Shown here piece by piece: positions 41,511 through 51,358 of a stretch of DNA of 64,000 bases; the first letter of the stretch is position 1; every line of letters begins with the position of its first letter. Position numbers and translations under genes: made by a program. The stretch lies in contig CACEQK010000001.1 in NCBI GenBank assembly GCA_902561585.1, positions 1-64,000 on the forward strand, in the 5' to 3' direction. The stretch is from an uncultured Pelagibacteraceae bacterium. Its GTDB lineage: Bacteria > Pseudomonadota > Alphaproteobacteria > Pelagibacterales > Pelagibacteraceae. The notes under the pieces were generated by a model. That model searched no databases. It was not told where the DNA came from and was given only the letters and a program-made list of their open reading frames with translations.

Positions 41511-43976
41511 ATGAATAATCAGTCTCAAAGAATACTTGCTTTACTAGGGCCTACAAATACAGGCAAAACTCATATTGCGATAGAAAAAATGCTTGAATTT
41601 GAGTCAGGAATCTTTGGCCTGCCCTTGAGACTTTTAGCAAGAGAAGTTTATGACAAATGCGTAAACAAAGTAGGATTAGAAAAAGTTGCTCTAATAACAG
41701 GTGAGGAAAAAATAATACCAAGCACTGCAAATTATTTCATTTGTACCGTTGAGTCTATGCCAAAAAACAAAGAAGTTGATTTTATAGCAATAGATGAAAT
41801 TCAAATGTGTGCTGATAGAGAACGTGGCCATATTTTTACTGAGAGAATGCTAGAGTCTAGAGGAACAAAATTGACAATGTTCTTAGGTTCACAAGTAATG
41901 GCAAATATAATTGATGAGCTAGTTGAAGGTGTGGAATTTGAAAATAAGGAAAGGTTTTCAAAATTAAGCTACTCGGGAATTAAAAAGATATCTCGTTTGG
42001 ATCGTAAAGTTGCAATCATAGCTTTTTCAATTGAGGAAGTTTATGCAATTGCAGAATTAGTAAGAAGACAAAAAGGGGGAGCTGCAGTGATTATGGGCTC
42101 TTTGAGCCCAAAAACTAGAAACTCACAAGTAGGATTGTATCAATCTGGAGACGTAGATTACTTAATTGCAACAGATGCAATTGGTATGGGTTTAAATATG
42201 GATATAAACGAGATCTATTTCTCTAATTTAAAAAAATTTGATGGCAAAAAAACTAGACGACTCAATCTAATTGAAATGTCTCAAATTGCTGGCCGTGCAG
42301 GAAGATACAAAAATGATGGTGGGTTTGGCACAACAGGTGACTGTGAGACTTTGAATTCGGATGAAATAGAAAAAATAGAAAAACACCAATTACCAGATAC
42401 GAAATCAATTTATTGGAGAAACTCAAGCCTTAATTTTAGTAACCCAGAAAAGCTTATTGCTTCGCTTGAACTTAGGCCCAATAAAAAAAATCTAATAAGG
42501 ACAAACGATTCACTCGATGAAAGTGTACTAAGATTTTTTCTTAAAAAAGGAGCAAACAATATAATTTATCACAAAAATCTAGAACTTCTTTGGGAATGTT
42601 GTCAGATACCTGATTTTGAAAAAAAAGCTTACGGTCAACATATTAATATTATTGATAAAGTGTTCCAATTTCTTTCTACAAGAAAAAAAAGAATACCAAG
42701 TATTTTTATGAGAGATCAACTGAAAGGTCTTGAAAAAGATCATGGGAATGTAGATTTATTATCTCACAGACTATCAAATGTAAGAACCTGGTCATATGTT
42801 GCCAATAAAAAAAATTGGGTAGAAAATTCAGATTATTGGATTCAGCTTACAAAAAGTATCGAAGATAAACTTTCAGATAAATTGCATGATGAGCTAACTA
42901 AAAGTTTTATTGATAAAAAAATTAGTATTCTCTCACGTAGTCTTAAACAAGATTTAGTCCTGAATACTGAGATCAATGAAGATAATAAAATCTATATAGA
43001 TGGACAGCTAATTGGTGAATTAAAAGGATTAAAATTTTTAATAGAGGTAACATCAAAAACTTTGGATACAGATATAAAATCAATTAAAAAAGCGGCAAGA
43101 AAAGGTATTGAAAAAGAATTAATAAAAAGAGTTGAAAATATTTTAGGTAATTCAGAATTATTAGTTAATAATGAAAATAAAATAATATGGAAAAATAATC
43201 CAATTGCTCGATTAAAAAAGGGTAGTAACTATTTAAATCCAGAGTTTGATATAATTGCTGACGACTCTTTAAACGAGGCATCTAAAATAAAACTAACTAA
43301 TTTTTTAGCAAAATGGTTAAAGAATTATACAAACGACATTTTGGGAGACTTAATTAAACTTACTAAACATAAAATTAATAACCAATATCTAAGAGGTTTA
43401 GTATTTCAGCTTTATGAGAAAAATGGAGTAGTTAAACGGAATGAAGTTGATAAAATTGTAAAGTTAATTCCAGCTGAAGAAAGAAAAAAATTATGGGGAA
43501 TGGGAATTAAAATAGGAAGATATCATATTTACTTACCTAAAATGTTAAAACCAAAAGCAGTAGAATTTAGAATAAGTTTATGGAATTTATTTCACAATTT
43601 ATCTGGTAAAAATTCTATTCCTAAATCAGGATTAAATTTTTTGGTCGATGCAAAATTAGAAAAAAACTTTTTATTGCTTTGTGGTTTTGAAAAATTTAGA
43701 GATTTTTTTATTAGAATTGATATTTTAGAGAAGTTATTTATTAAAATAATAGACAGTACAAAAGATAAGAAGTTTAAAATAGACGCAAGCATGATGAATT
43801 TATTGGGCTGTTCAAAAGAAAATTTCTTTAAATTAATGAATTATATGAATTATAAAAAGGATAAAGAGGAAGATACATACATTTTTAAAGGTGAAAAGAA
43901 GAAAAAAAAGAAATTATTTACATTTGACAATAAAGAGAATCCATTTAATAAACTTCGTATTTTAAATATTAAATAA
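41511..43976 (+). CDS. SUV3-like superfamily 2 helicase
   Basis: LGPTNTGKT Walker A, IDEIQM Walker B, QIAGRAGRY motif VI. Confidence 0.85.
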   Translation: MNNQSQRILALLGPTNTGKTHIAIEKMLEFESGIFGLPLRLLAREVYDKCVNKVGLEKVALITGEEKIIPSTANYFICTVESMPKNKEVDFIAIDEIQMCADRERGHIFTERMLESRGTKLTMFLGSQVMANIIDELVEGVEFENKERFSKLSYSGIKKISRLDRKVAIIAFSIEEVYAIAELVRRQKGGAAVIMGSLSPKTRNSQVGLYQSGDVDYLIATDAIGMGLNMDINEIYFSNLKKFDGKKTRRLNLIEMSQIAGRAGRYKNDGGFGTTGDCETLNSDEIEKIEKHQLPDTKSIYWRNSSLNFSNPEKLIASLELRPNKKNLIRTNDSLDESVLRFFLKKGANNIIYHKNLELLWECCQIPDFEKKAYGQHINIIDKVFQFLSTRKKRIPSIFMRDQLKGLEKDHGNVDLLSHRLSNVRTWSYVANKKNWVENSDYWIQLTKSIEDKLSDKLHDELTKSFIDKKISILSRSLKQDLVLNTEINEDNKIYIDGQLIGELKGLKFLIEVTSKTLDTDIKSIKKAARKGIEKELIKRVENILGNSELLVNNENKIIWKNNPIARLKKGSNYLNPEFDIIADDSLNEASKIKLTNFLAKWLKNYTNDILGDLIKLTKHKINNQYLRGLVFQLYEKNGVVKRNEVDKIVKLIPAEERKKLWGMGIKIGRYHIYLPKMLKPKAVEFRISLWNLFHNLSGKNSIPKSGLNFLVDAKLEKNFLLLCGFEKFRDFFIRIDILEKLFIKIIDSTKDKKFKIDASMMNLLGCSKENFFKLMNYMNYKKDKEEDTYIFKGEKKKKKKLFTFDNKENPFNKLRILNIK

Positions 43977-43979
43977 ATC

Positions 43980-44366
43980 ATGGTTAAGCTTGATAAGGAA
44001 AGTGTAATTGGTATATCAGCATTATTAGTGCATGCTGCTAATATTGATGAGAATTATTCAGACCATGAAAAGGAGCTTGTTAAAGAATTTATAAAATCTT
44101 ATCTTAAAGATGAAAATTCAGATGAAATTTTAAAGAAAGCTGAAGAAATTGAAAAAAACTCAAATCAATTACTTAATTACACAAATATTATAAAACAAAA
44201 TTCATTAGAGATAAAAAAGGATATTATTGAACATCTTTGGAAAGTATTAATATCTGATAATACTGTCGATCAATATGAATCTAATTTAATGAGACGGATT
44301 TGTGGACTCATATATTTTTCAGATAAAGAATGTGCTGAAATTAAACTCAAGTTACAAAATTCATAA
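43980..44366 (+). CDS. TerB-family protein
   Basis: Helical; [46 protein letters not shown]. Confidence 0.75.
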   Translation: MVKLDKESVIGISALLVHAANIDENYSDHEKELVKEFIKSYLKDENSDEILKKAEEIEKNSNQLLNYTNIIKQNSLEIKKDIIEHLWKVLISDNTVDQYESNLMRRICGLIYFSDKECAEIKLKLQNS

Positions 44367-44707
44367 TGACATATATTGTAAAAGATGAATGTATAAAATG
44401 TAAGCTGACCGACTGTGTTGAGGTTTGTCCAGTAGACTGTTTTTATGAAGGTGAAAACATGCTGGTGATCAATCCAGATGAGTGTATTGACTGTGGAGTT
44501 TGCGAACCAGAATGTCCAATAGATGCTATAAAGGCTGATACTGATGAAAGCGTCAAAGGAATGGAAAAATGGTTATTGCTTAATAAAAAGTTTTCTGCAT
44601 TATGGCCTAATATTTCAAAAAAAAAAGAACCAATGGCCGAACATGAAAAATTTAGAGAGATTAAAAATAAATACGATAAGCATTTCTCTGAAAAACCTGG
44701 AAAATAA
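44366..44707 (+). CDS. fdxA: 7Fe/2[4Fe-4S]-type ferredoxin (FdxA)
   Basis: [47 protein letters not shown]. Confidence 0.95.
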   Translation: MTYIVKDECIKCKLTDCVEVCPVDCFYEGENMLVINPDECIDCGVCEPECPIDAIKADTDESVKGMEKWLLLNKKFSALWPNISKKKEPMAEHEKFREIKNKYDKHFSEKPGK

Positions 44708-44712
44708 AAAAT

Positions 44713-45384
44713 ATGCCTAAAAAGAAAAAAGTAAAGAAAACAAAAAAAACAAAAAAAGTAAAAAAAGTAAAAACTAGAAATTCTGTTAAATCTGTAGCCA
44801 AACCAATAGAGAAAAAAAACAATATTCCTGGACAAGATGAAAAACCAGAGATTAAAAAAATTAAAAAACAACCTACAGAAAAACGTATTTATAATTTAAA
44901 AGATTTTGTTGTGTATCCGAAGCATGGTGTGGGTAAAATCACAGCTATTGAAAAAGCTAAAATTGGAGAAATTGATATTCAATTTTATAAAATATTAGTT
45001 GAAAAAGAAAAATTAACTTTAACTGTTCCTATAAACCAACAGTCAAAGTTAAGACCGATATCCTCTATCAATCAAATCAATAAATGTATTTCTATTTTAA
45101 AGACAAAACCAAAAATAAAAAGGACTATGTGGAGTAGACGTGCTCAAGAGTATGACCAAAAAATCAACTCGGGTAAAATTTATGAGTTAGCTGAAGTGGT
45201 AAAAGATCTAAATAAGAACACAGATATTATAGCTGATCAGTCTTACTCTGAGAGGCAATTATTTGAAAAAGCTTACGATAGGCTTAAATCTGAGTTTGAG
45301 GCAGTTCTAAAAACAAGTCCTGAGGAAGTTCAAAAGAAAATGGATAAAGCTCTAGGTAGAACAAATATTTTAGAGAGTGCATAA
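44713..45384 (+). CDS. CarD-family transcription regulator with long Lys-rich N-terminal tail
   Basis: VVYPKHGVGKITAIE CarD CDNL core; N-terminal MPKKKKVKKTKKTKKVKKVKTRN... Confidence 0.9.
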   Translation: MPKKKKVKKTKKTKKVKKVKTRNSVKSVAKPIEKKNNIPGQDEKPEIKKIKKQPTEKRIYNLKDFVVYPKHGVGKITAIEKAKIGEIDIQFYKILVEKEKLTLTVPINQQSKLRPISSINQINKCISILKTKPKIKRTMWSRRAQEYDQKINSGKIYELAEVVKDLNKNTDIIADQSYSERQLFEKAYDRLKSEFEAVLKTSPEEVQKKMDKALGRTNILESA

Positions 45385-45388
45385 TAAA

Positions 45389-45422
45389 AAACGCCCTCTT
45401 TAAAAAAATAAAAAGGGCGTTT
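45389..45422. terminator. Bidirectional intrinsic terminator AAACGCCC...GGGCGTTT
   Basis: 8-bp inverted repeat between convergent CarD gene and 24-aa ORF; T6 on the minus strand. Confidence 0.75.
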
Positions 45423-45436
45423 AGTTAAAGAGAAAA

Positions 45437-45511
45437 CTATCTTTTTCTTCTTCTTTTTTTAGCTTTTTTCTTTTTAGTTTTCTTTTTAGCTTTTTTTCTT
45501 CTTTTAGCCAT
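45437..45511 (-). CDS. 24-aa highly basic micropeptide MAKRRKKAKKKTKKKKAKKRRRKR
   Basis: SD-like GGGAG 6 nt upstream of ATG, TAG stop, terminator hairpin immediately downstream; not in ORF track. Confidence 0.6.
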   Translation of the reverse strand: MAKRRKKAKKKTKKKKAKKRRRKR

Positions 45512-45720
45512 CTTTTCTCCCTTGTTTTAAAACAAATCTTAATGATTCGTTTGTTATTTAAACATTAATTAATAAAAGATTCATGTCAAACATAAATTAT
45601 TTTATAAAATTGATTCAAAATTAATTTTTTTTATATTAATTTTTAATTTTTTAAATATTTTAAAAAAGTTAGCAATATCAATGTTTTTTTAAGCAATTTA
45701 TTTTAATTTTTTTTATAAAA

Positions 45721-47397
45721 TTAATAAAGACTTTCTAATTGATGTTTATATTTTTTAATTATTTCTTTTCTTTTTAACTTTAAAGTTGGTGTTAACATTC
45801 CGTTTTCAATTGTAAATTCTTCGTTAATTAAAACAAATTTTTTAACTTTTTCTATTAAAGTTAAACTATTATTAATATTTTCAATTATAAGTTTAATTTT
45901 ATCTTTATTAGTTTCTTTTTCTGTAACTATTAGAGCAACTAAATAGTTTTTCTTATCTCCGTAAACAAAAGATTGTTTAATAAATTCGTTTAAACATAAA
46001 ATATTTTCAATTTTACTTGGTGAAATATTATCTCCACCTAAATTAACAATAATATCTTTTTTTCTATCAGTTATTTTTAAATAATTATTTTGATCAAGTT
46101 CACCAATATCACCTGTATGTAGCCACCCATCTTTTATTACTCTTTCAGTTTCCTCTTTAAGATTCCAGTAACCCAACATCACATTTTCACCCTTTATTAA
46201 AATTTCACCATCCTCTGCTATTCTTACTTTATTGGTTCTAAATGGAGGTCCCACTGTTTCAACTTTTACTAAATCCGGTAAATTACAGCTTACTACTGGC
46301 GATGCCTCAGTAAGACCGTAACCTTGTAATGTAGGGAGTCCTATAGCATTTAAAAATTCACCGATATTTTGATCTAAGGCTCCCCCACCAGAAACAAAGG
46401 CTTGAAGGTTTCCACCAAATTGATTTCTTATTTTTTTTCGAATTAATTTTTCACATAAAAAATTAATGATTTTTTCTCCTAAAGTTAATTCTTCTCTTTT
46501 AAGTATTTTTTTTCCAAGATATAAAGTTTGATCAATCAATTTTCTTTTGAGTCCTTTTTGTTTTTCAAAATTCATATTTATTTTTGTAAAGAGGTTTTGA
46601 TAAAATCTTGGAACAGCTGTCATAATAGTTGGTTTTGCAACTCCCATATTAGAAATTAATTTTTCTAAACTTTCAGCATAAAAAACTTTAGCGCCTACAA
46701 TGATTTGTATAAATTGTACTGTATGTTCGTAAGAATGTGATAAAGGTAACCAAGTTAAAAATGTAGGATCCTTTTTTTTTGTTAATGTTTCAAGTAATTC
46801 GACTGCCCCTTCACAATTAGATAATATACCACCATGACTTAAAATTACTCCTTTAGGATTGCCTGATGTGCCTGATGTATAAATTATACAAGCTGGCATA
46901 TTCCGTTTTAAATCTTTATTAACTATTTTTTCATTTACTTTTTCATTTAATAATTCTTTAATTAATAAACTGTCAGCGTCTATTTCTTCAAAAGATATTA
47001 TTTTTTTAACATCGCTATTAATAAATTTTTTAATTTTATTGAATTGATCCTGATTTGATACAAATATCAATGAGGGCTTACAATCATTTAAAATATATTC
47101 ATAATCGTTTGCTGAATAAGTTGTAAAAATAGGTACTGAAATTCCTCCTGCATTCATAATAGCAATATCGGTCATTAACCAATATGGTCTATTCTCAGAA
47201 AGTATTAAACATCTGTCACCCTTTTTTATTAACGATTTAATTTTTACGGTTAGTTTATAAATTCTTTGAGTTATATCTTCCCAATTATAAGTTCGTTTAT
47301 CTGGTTTTAACCATTTTAAAAATGGTCTTTTGCCATCAACCTCTTCTCTTTTATTAAAGTAAAGTTCAACTAAACTATTTATTTGATTAATCTGCAT
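45721..47397 (-). CDS. Long-chain fatty-acid--CoA ligase (AMP-forming)
   Basis: YTSGTSGNPKG, LQGYGLTEASPVVS, DRKKDIIVNLGGDNISPSKIE. Confidence 0.9.
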   Translation of the reverse strand: MQINQINSLVELYFNKREEVDGKRPFLKWLKPDKRTYNWEDITQRIYKLTVKIKSLIKKGDRCLILSENRPYWLMTDIAIMNAGGISVPIFTTYSANDYEYILNDCKPSLIFVSNQDQFNKIKKFINSDVKKIISFEEIDADSLLIKELLNEKVNEKIVNKDLKRNMPACIIYTSGTSGNPKGVILSHGGILSNCEGAVELLETLTKKKDPTFLTWLPLSHSYEHTVQFIQIIVGAKVFYAESLEKLISNMGVAKPTIMTAVPRFYQNLFTKINMNFEKQKGLKRKLIDQTLYLGKKILKREELTLGEKIINFLCEKLIRKKIRNQFGGNLQAFVSGGGALDQNIGEFLNAIGLPTLQGYGLTEASPVVSCNLPDLVKVETVGPPFRTNKVRIAEDGEILIKGENVMLGYWNLKEETERVIKDGWLHTGDIGELDQNNYLKITDRKKDIIVNLGGDNISPSKIENILCLNEFIKQSFVYGDKKNYLVALIVTEKETNKDKIKLIIENINNSLTLIEKVKKFVLINEEFTIENGMLTPTLKLKRKEIIKKYKHQLESLY

Positions 47398-47402
47398 TTA
47401 GA

Positions 47403-48590
47403 CTAATTACCATATTGTTTCAAATTTTCGTAAATATGGTTAGATACTTTTTTATAGCCATTTTCATTGTAATGGCCCCACATTTTAAAAGGAAATAACT
47501 CTAATGGATCTTTCTGTTTTAAAAATACACCTTTGTGTATATCGATAAAATTAATATTCAATTCTTCTACTATTTGTTTAATTTGATTATAGTTTGAATT
47601 CAAAACTTTATTATTATACCTCTCAAACTGAGGTAAATAAACAAAATGTAGTGTTGAATTATTAGTTTCTACATATTTTTTTGCATTTTTAATAATATTC
47701 TTAAATTCTTTAACTGGTAACTCTTTATTTTTATGCCTGATAGTCTGCAAACTAAAGATTTTTTTAGTTTCGTTAAGTCTAATAAATTTTAATAATTTAT
47801 TTTTCAATTTAGCATTTCTAGTAGCTTGGTCGATGATTCTATCTTCAAGTTCTATGGATTTAAAAATGATTTCATTATTAAGTAAATCAATAATTTTTTG
47901 TTTTTTTTTTAAATTTTGACTAAAATTTATATCAGAGAAGTATTTTAGTAAAATTTCATTATTAAGCTCAGATTCTAAATCATTCAGGTCATTTCCCTCA
48001 AAATATAACCATAGAACGTTTTTAGTGTTTTTAGGCATATATTCTTTTAAAGTTGCTAGCATTGAAAGCGGGCCATTAGCTTTATAACCTAAATTTATGA
48101 CGTTTTCGTTTGAAAGAATTCTCAATTGAGATGCGATATCTTTAGGTCGATTTACACAGGCGCCATGTGCGAAGGAGTCTCCTAATATGATATATTTTAC
48201 GTTATCACTTTCCCATTGATCATTAGGATTATTAAATCCAAACCGGTCACTTAAATAAATTGAAAAATATCCGTTTTCATTACAATCAATTGTTTGATAG
48301 TTAGAAGTGCCAGATAAAAAATGTATATTTTTATTGGGATCGTTAAATTTTATTGGAGCTACTGTAACTGTAAATTTTTTATTATCAGCGCTTAAATCTT
48401 TAAAAAACTGATACTTAGAACGTGTCTCGTAATTTTGATTACTATTTTTCTCAAAATTTTCCTTTATTTTAACTTTATTAATTTCTGGTAAATTCAAATT
48501 TAGAGTTAAATAACTTTCAAATAGATATAAAGAAAGCAAGATGCTTGAAAGTGATATTGCAATATAAGTTTTATAATTTTTCACAATCAT
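47403..48590 (-). CDS. Membrane-anchored SGNH-hydrolase-like protein
   Basis: N-terminal TM, ILGDSFAHGAC (GDS block), GHYNENGYKKVSNHI (catalytic His block). Confidence 0.65.
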   Translation of the reverse strand: MIVKNYKTYIAISLSSILLSLYLFESYLTLNLNLPEINKVKIKENFEKNSNQNYETRSKYQFFKDLSADNKKFTVTVAPIKFNDPNKNIHFLSGTSNYQTIDCNENGYFSIYLSDRFGFNNPNDQWESDNVKYIILGDSFAHGACVNRPKDIASQLRILSNENVINLGYKANGPLSMLATLKEYMPKNTKNVLWLYFEGNDLNDLESELNNEILLKYFSDINFSQNLKKKQKIIDLLNNEIIFKSIELEDRIIDQATRNAKLKNKLLKFIRLNETKKIFSLQTIRHKNKELPVKEFKNIIKNAKKYVETNNSTLHFVYLPQFERYNNKVLNSNYNQIKQIVEELNINFIDIHKGVFLKQKDPLELFPFKMWGHYNENGYKKVSNHIYENLKQYGN

Positions 48591-48591
48591 T

Positions 48592-48678
48592 TGGTGGGCG
48601 AAGAGAGACTCGAACTCTCAAGGTATTGCTACCACCGGATTTTGAGTCCGGCGCGTCTACCAGTTCCACCATTCGCCC
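48592..48678 (-). tRNA. tRNA-Leu (anticodon CAA)
   Basis: Reverse complement GGGCGAATGGTGGAACTGGTAGACGCGCCGGACTCAAAATCCGGTGG...GTTCGAGTC...CGCCCACCA; loop CTCAAAA. Confidence 0.95.
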
Positions 48679-48692
48679 ATTTTTGAAATAAT

Positions 48693-49538
48693 TTAATTTA
48701 TTTTTCTCACTATGAGAACAAAAATAATTGAAGTCAAAAACATAATTAGTGCATATGCAGCTGTTGGCACCATATACACAATATCATCCCATAATTGTGT
48801 GGCTACAAAAACAGCCAGGGTTCCATTTTGTAAGCCGCATTCTAGTGAAATACATTTTCTTTGCTCTAATCCCGAAGCTAAAAATTTTGCTATATAGTAA
48901 CCAATGAAAATCATCGTTATATTTAAGATAAAAGCTACTAGACCTGCTCTTGTAATAAAGCTTACTATTCTGTCCCACTCTTCTACCCAAATAGAGATAA
49001 AGACGACTAGAAATAATATTACCGACAATCTCTGAATTAACAAAGTCTTAGATATAATAAAATCTGTCATTAAACTTCTTACGATCATGCCAAAAATAAC
49101 AGGTACTGTTACTACAAAAAACATTTTAGCTGCAATATTGATCATTGATATTTCTTTAGTTATTTCAAAACCAAGAAAACTTGCTGAATTATAGACGATT
49201 AAAGGAACTGTTATCACAGAAATTAAACTCACAACTGCTGTTAAGGTTACAGATAAAGCAACGTCACCATTCGCAAATTTAGTTAGTATATTTGAAGTAA
49301 CTCCACCAGGAGCTGCTGCAATTATCATTACACCAAGAGCGATTTCTGGTGGCATTGAAATAATATGAATTAAGATAAAAGCGATAATCGGAAGTATTAC
49401 AACTTGACCTAAAAATCCTATTATAAAATCTCTAGGGATTGTAATTACTCTTTTGAAATCTGTTAAAGTAAGACCAAGGCCCAAACCGAACATTATTATG
49501 GCTAGACACACCGGGGCTATTGTTTTTGCTATTTCCAT
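48693..49538 (-). CDS. Bile acid:sodium symporter-family (SBF) transporter
   Basis: GLGLTLTDF, AAAPGGVTSNILT, SLECGLQNGTLAVFVAT. Confidence 0.88.
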   Translation of the reverse strand: MEIAKTIAPVCLAIIMFGLGLGLTLTDFKRVITIPRDFIIGFLGQVVILPIIAFILIHIISMPPEIALGVMIIAAAPGGVTSNILTKFANGDVALSVTLTAVVSLISVITVPLIVYNSASFLGFEITKEISMINIAAKMFFVVTVPVIFGMIVRSLMTDFIISKTLLIQRLSVILFLVVFISIWVEEWDRIVSFITRAGLVAFILNITMIFIGYYIAKFLASGLEQRKCISLECGLQNGTLAVFVATQLWDDIVYMVPTAAYALIMFLTSIIFVLIVRKIN

Positions 49539-49542
49539 AATT

Positions 49543-50568
49543 TTAATTTATTTTTAGTTTTGAGTGTTTCATCAAATTATACATGGTTGTTGCATAATTT
49601 GAAAAGGATTTTTGATGTATAAGATAATTTTCTTCTAACCCTTTAAGATGTACTGATTGACTGCCCATCGAATATTCTAGGTTTTTATTTCTATTAATCA
49701 ATTTTTTCTTTTCCATTGTTTTAAGCTTTCTAATTACTGTAGCTCTAGGAATGGCTGAAATATCAGATATCGACGATGCGTTAATACCTCTTTTCGCTTT
49801 ATGTTTTAACAAATGAAGAAAAAAATCCCTAAAATTACCTGGAGTATCAATAACCTGCTTTTGGGTATTTTCTATTAACTCTCTCATTTGAACTATTGCA
49901 ATTGAACCCCATACATTCCACGACTCTAAATCACCAAAAAAAGTTCTATGACGGACTAAATAAGGTATTTGAAATCTAAAGAAATATTCCCAGCTTACAG
50001 TAAAATGATCATGTATAAACTTTACTATTGTTTCTTGGTTAATTTTATCTCCAAACCATTTTTGTGATGACAGAAAATCTGAAAATTTTGCCAAACACGC
50101 TGCGATTAAACCTATCGATGTTACAGGTTTTTGTATCGCAATTTTTGATACATTTAAAAATATAGATTTACCGTCTCTATAAATTATGCCTTGGTTCTGT
50201 AAAAAGTTAACTTTTCTTCTTATTGTTTCTTTTGGAATGTTTAAATCTTTTGATATTTCAATTAAATTTATTTTATCTATTGATAGCTTCTCTTGATTAT
50301 AAAAACTTTCAAAAGACATGTAGTGAAATCGATCAGATAAATTAAGAAAAACTTTATTAATTAAATATAATAACACAAGGTATGTATCAAAATCCTTAAA
50401 TATTCCGTATGCTTGATTTACCCAAGTTTGTTGGAATTTAATGAAGTGTTTTAAAACTTCGTTATTATTTTTTTGAAAGATATCAAAAACTAAAGAACTA
50501 TCTATAGATTGTTCTAAATTGTCAGGCTTTGTAAATTGAGCAATTTTTATATCTACAGGTTTGCTCAT
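49543..50568 (-). CDS. Putative regulator with two winged-helix-like segments
   Basis: LIEISKDLNIPKETIRRKVNFLQNQGIIYRDGKSIFL and NASSISDISAIPRATVIRKLKTMEKKKLINRNKNLEYSM. Confidence 0.65.
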   Translation of the reverse strand: MSKPVDIKIAQFTKPDNLEQSIDSSLVFDIFQKNNNEVLKHFIKFQQTWVNQAYGIFKDFDTYLVLLYLINKVFLNLSDRFHYMSFESFYNQEKLSIDKINLIEISKDLNIPKETIRRKVNFLQNQGIIYRDGKSIFLNVSKIAIQKPVTSIGLIAACLAKFSDFLSSQKWFGDKINQETIVKFIHDHFTVSWEYFFRFQIPYLVRHRTFFGDLESWNVWGSIAIVQMRELIENTQKQVIDTPGNFRDFFLHLLKHKAKRGINASSISDISAIPRATVIRKLKTMEKKKLINRNKNLEYSMGSQSVHLKGLEENYLIHQKSFSNYATTMYNLMKHSKLKIN

Positions 50569-50574
50569 TGAAAA

Positions 50575-50760
50575 TTATTTTTTCCAAGTAACGCTTTGAT
50601 TAATAAGAATAGCCATTAAAATCCAAATGATAAAGGTATCACCTGGAGAAAACCCGTAGTCCGCACCAAACATTCCCGCAACTATTACGATAGCGTAGAT
50701 AACAACTGTCGATAAAATTAAACTTGCGAGGTATCTAAGAATTGTGCATTTTAAATTCAT
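50575..50760 (-). CDS. Small two-TM hypothetical membrane protein
   Basis: 61 aa, two hydrophobic helices; tight packing with downstream gene. Confidence 0.55.
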   Translation of the reverse strand: MNLKCTILRYLASLILSTVVIYAIVIVAGMFGADYGFSPGDTFIIWILMAILINQSVTWKK

Positions 50761-51358
50761 GTTAAAAAAATTATACGATAGATGTGTTGAGCTTGCTAGA
50801 CATAAATTTTCTAAGCCTTTATTAGGTTTCGTCGCTTTTATTGAGAGCTTTTTCTTTCCAGTTCCGCCAGATTTGATGATCGTGCCAATGGTTGTTGCAA
50901 AACGAGACGATTATTTAAAAATTTTTTTAATTGCTACAACTGGATCTGTGCTTGGAGGATTGTTTGGATATATGCTTGGAGTTTTTTTCTTAGATGCCTC
51001 AATGGTGATTATCGAGTTTTATGGGTATGAGGAAAAAGTTTTTGAGATGCAAGATAAGATGTCAACAAAAGGTGGTTTCTTAGCTTGGCTTGGAATTATG
51101 TTTTTAGCTGGTTTTACCCCTCTTCCTTTTAAAGTCTTTACAATAACAAGTGGGGTTATTGCTTATAATCTTCCTGTATTCTTTTTTATTTGTTTATTTA
51201 CTAGGGGGCTAAGATTTTTCCTTGTTTCTTACTTTACTTATTTATTTGGGAAAAAGTTTGGTGATTTCATAGAGAAAAGAGGTGCGCTTTGGTTTACTTT
51301 AACCGGTATTTTTATTGTAGTTTTAGCTGTTGCTCTGTATATGATTTTCGTCAAATGA
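50759..51358 (+). CDS. YqaA/DedA-like (VTT domain) membrane protein; start likely 50759 rather than 50744
   Basis: FVAFIESFFFPVPPDLMIVPMVVAKRDDYLK; typical YqaA N-terminus MLKKLYDRCVELA. Confidence 0.85.
   Translation: MLKKLYDRCVELARHKFSKPLLGFVAFIESFFFPVPPDLMIVPMVVAKRDDYLKIFLIATTGSVLGGLFGYMLGVFFLDASMVIIEFYGYEEKVFEMQDKMSTKGGFLAWLGIMFLAGFTPLPFKVFTITSGVIAYNLPVFFFICLFTRGLRFFLVSYFTYLFGKKFGDFIEKRGALWFTLTGIFIVVLAVALYMIFVK

Noticed and set aside
44443-44871. 142-aa Phe/Tyr-rich minus-strand ORF
   Set aside because: Antisense to the ferredoxin gene and the Lys-rich CarD N-terminus; composition mirrors poly-AAA codons.
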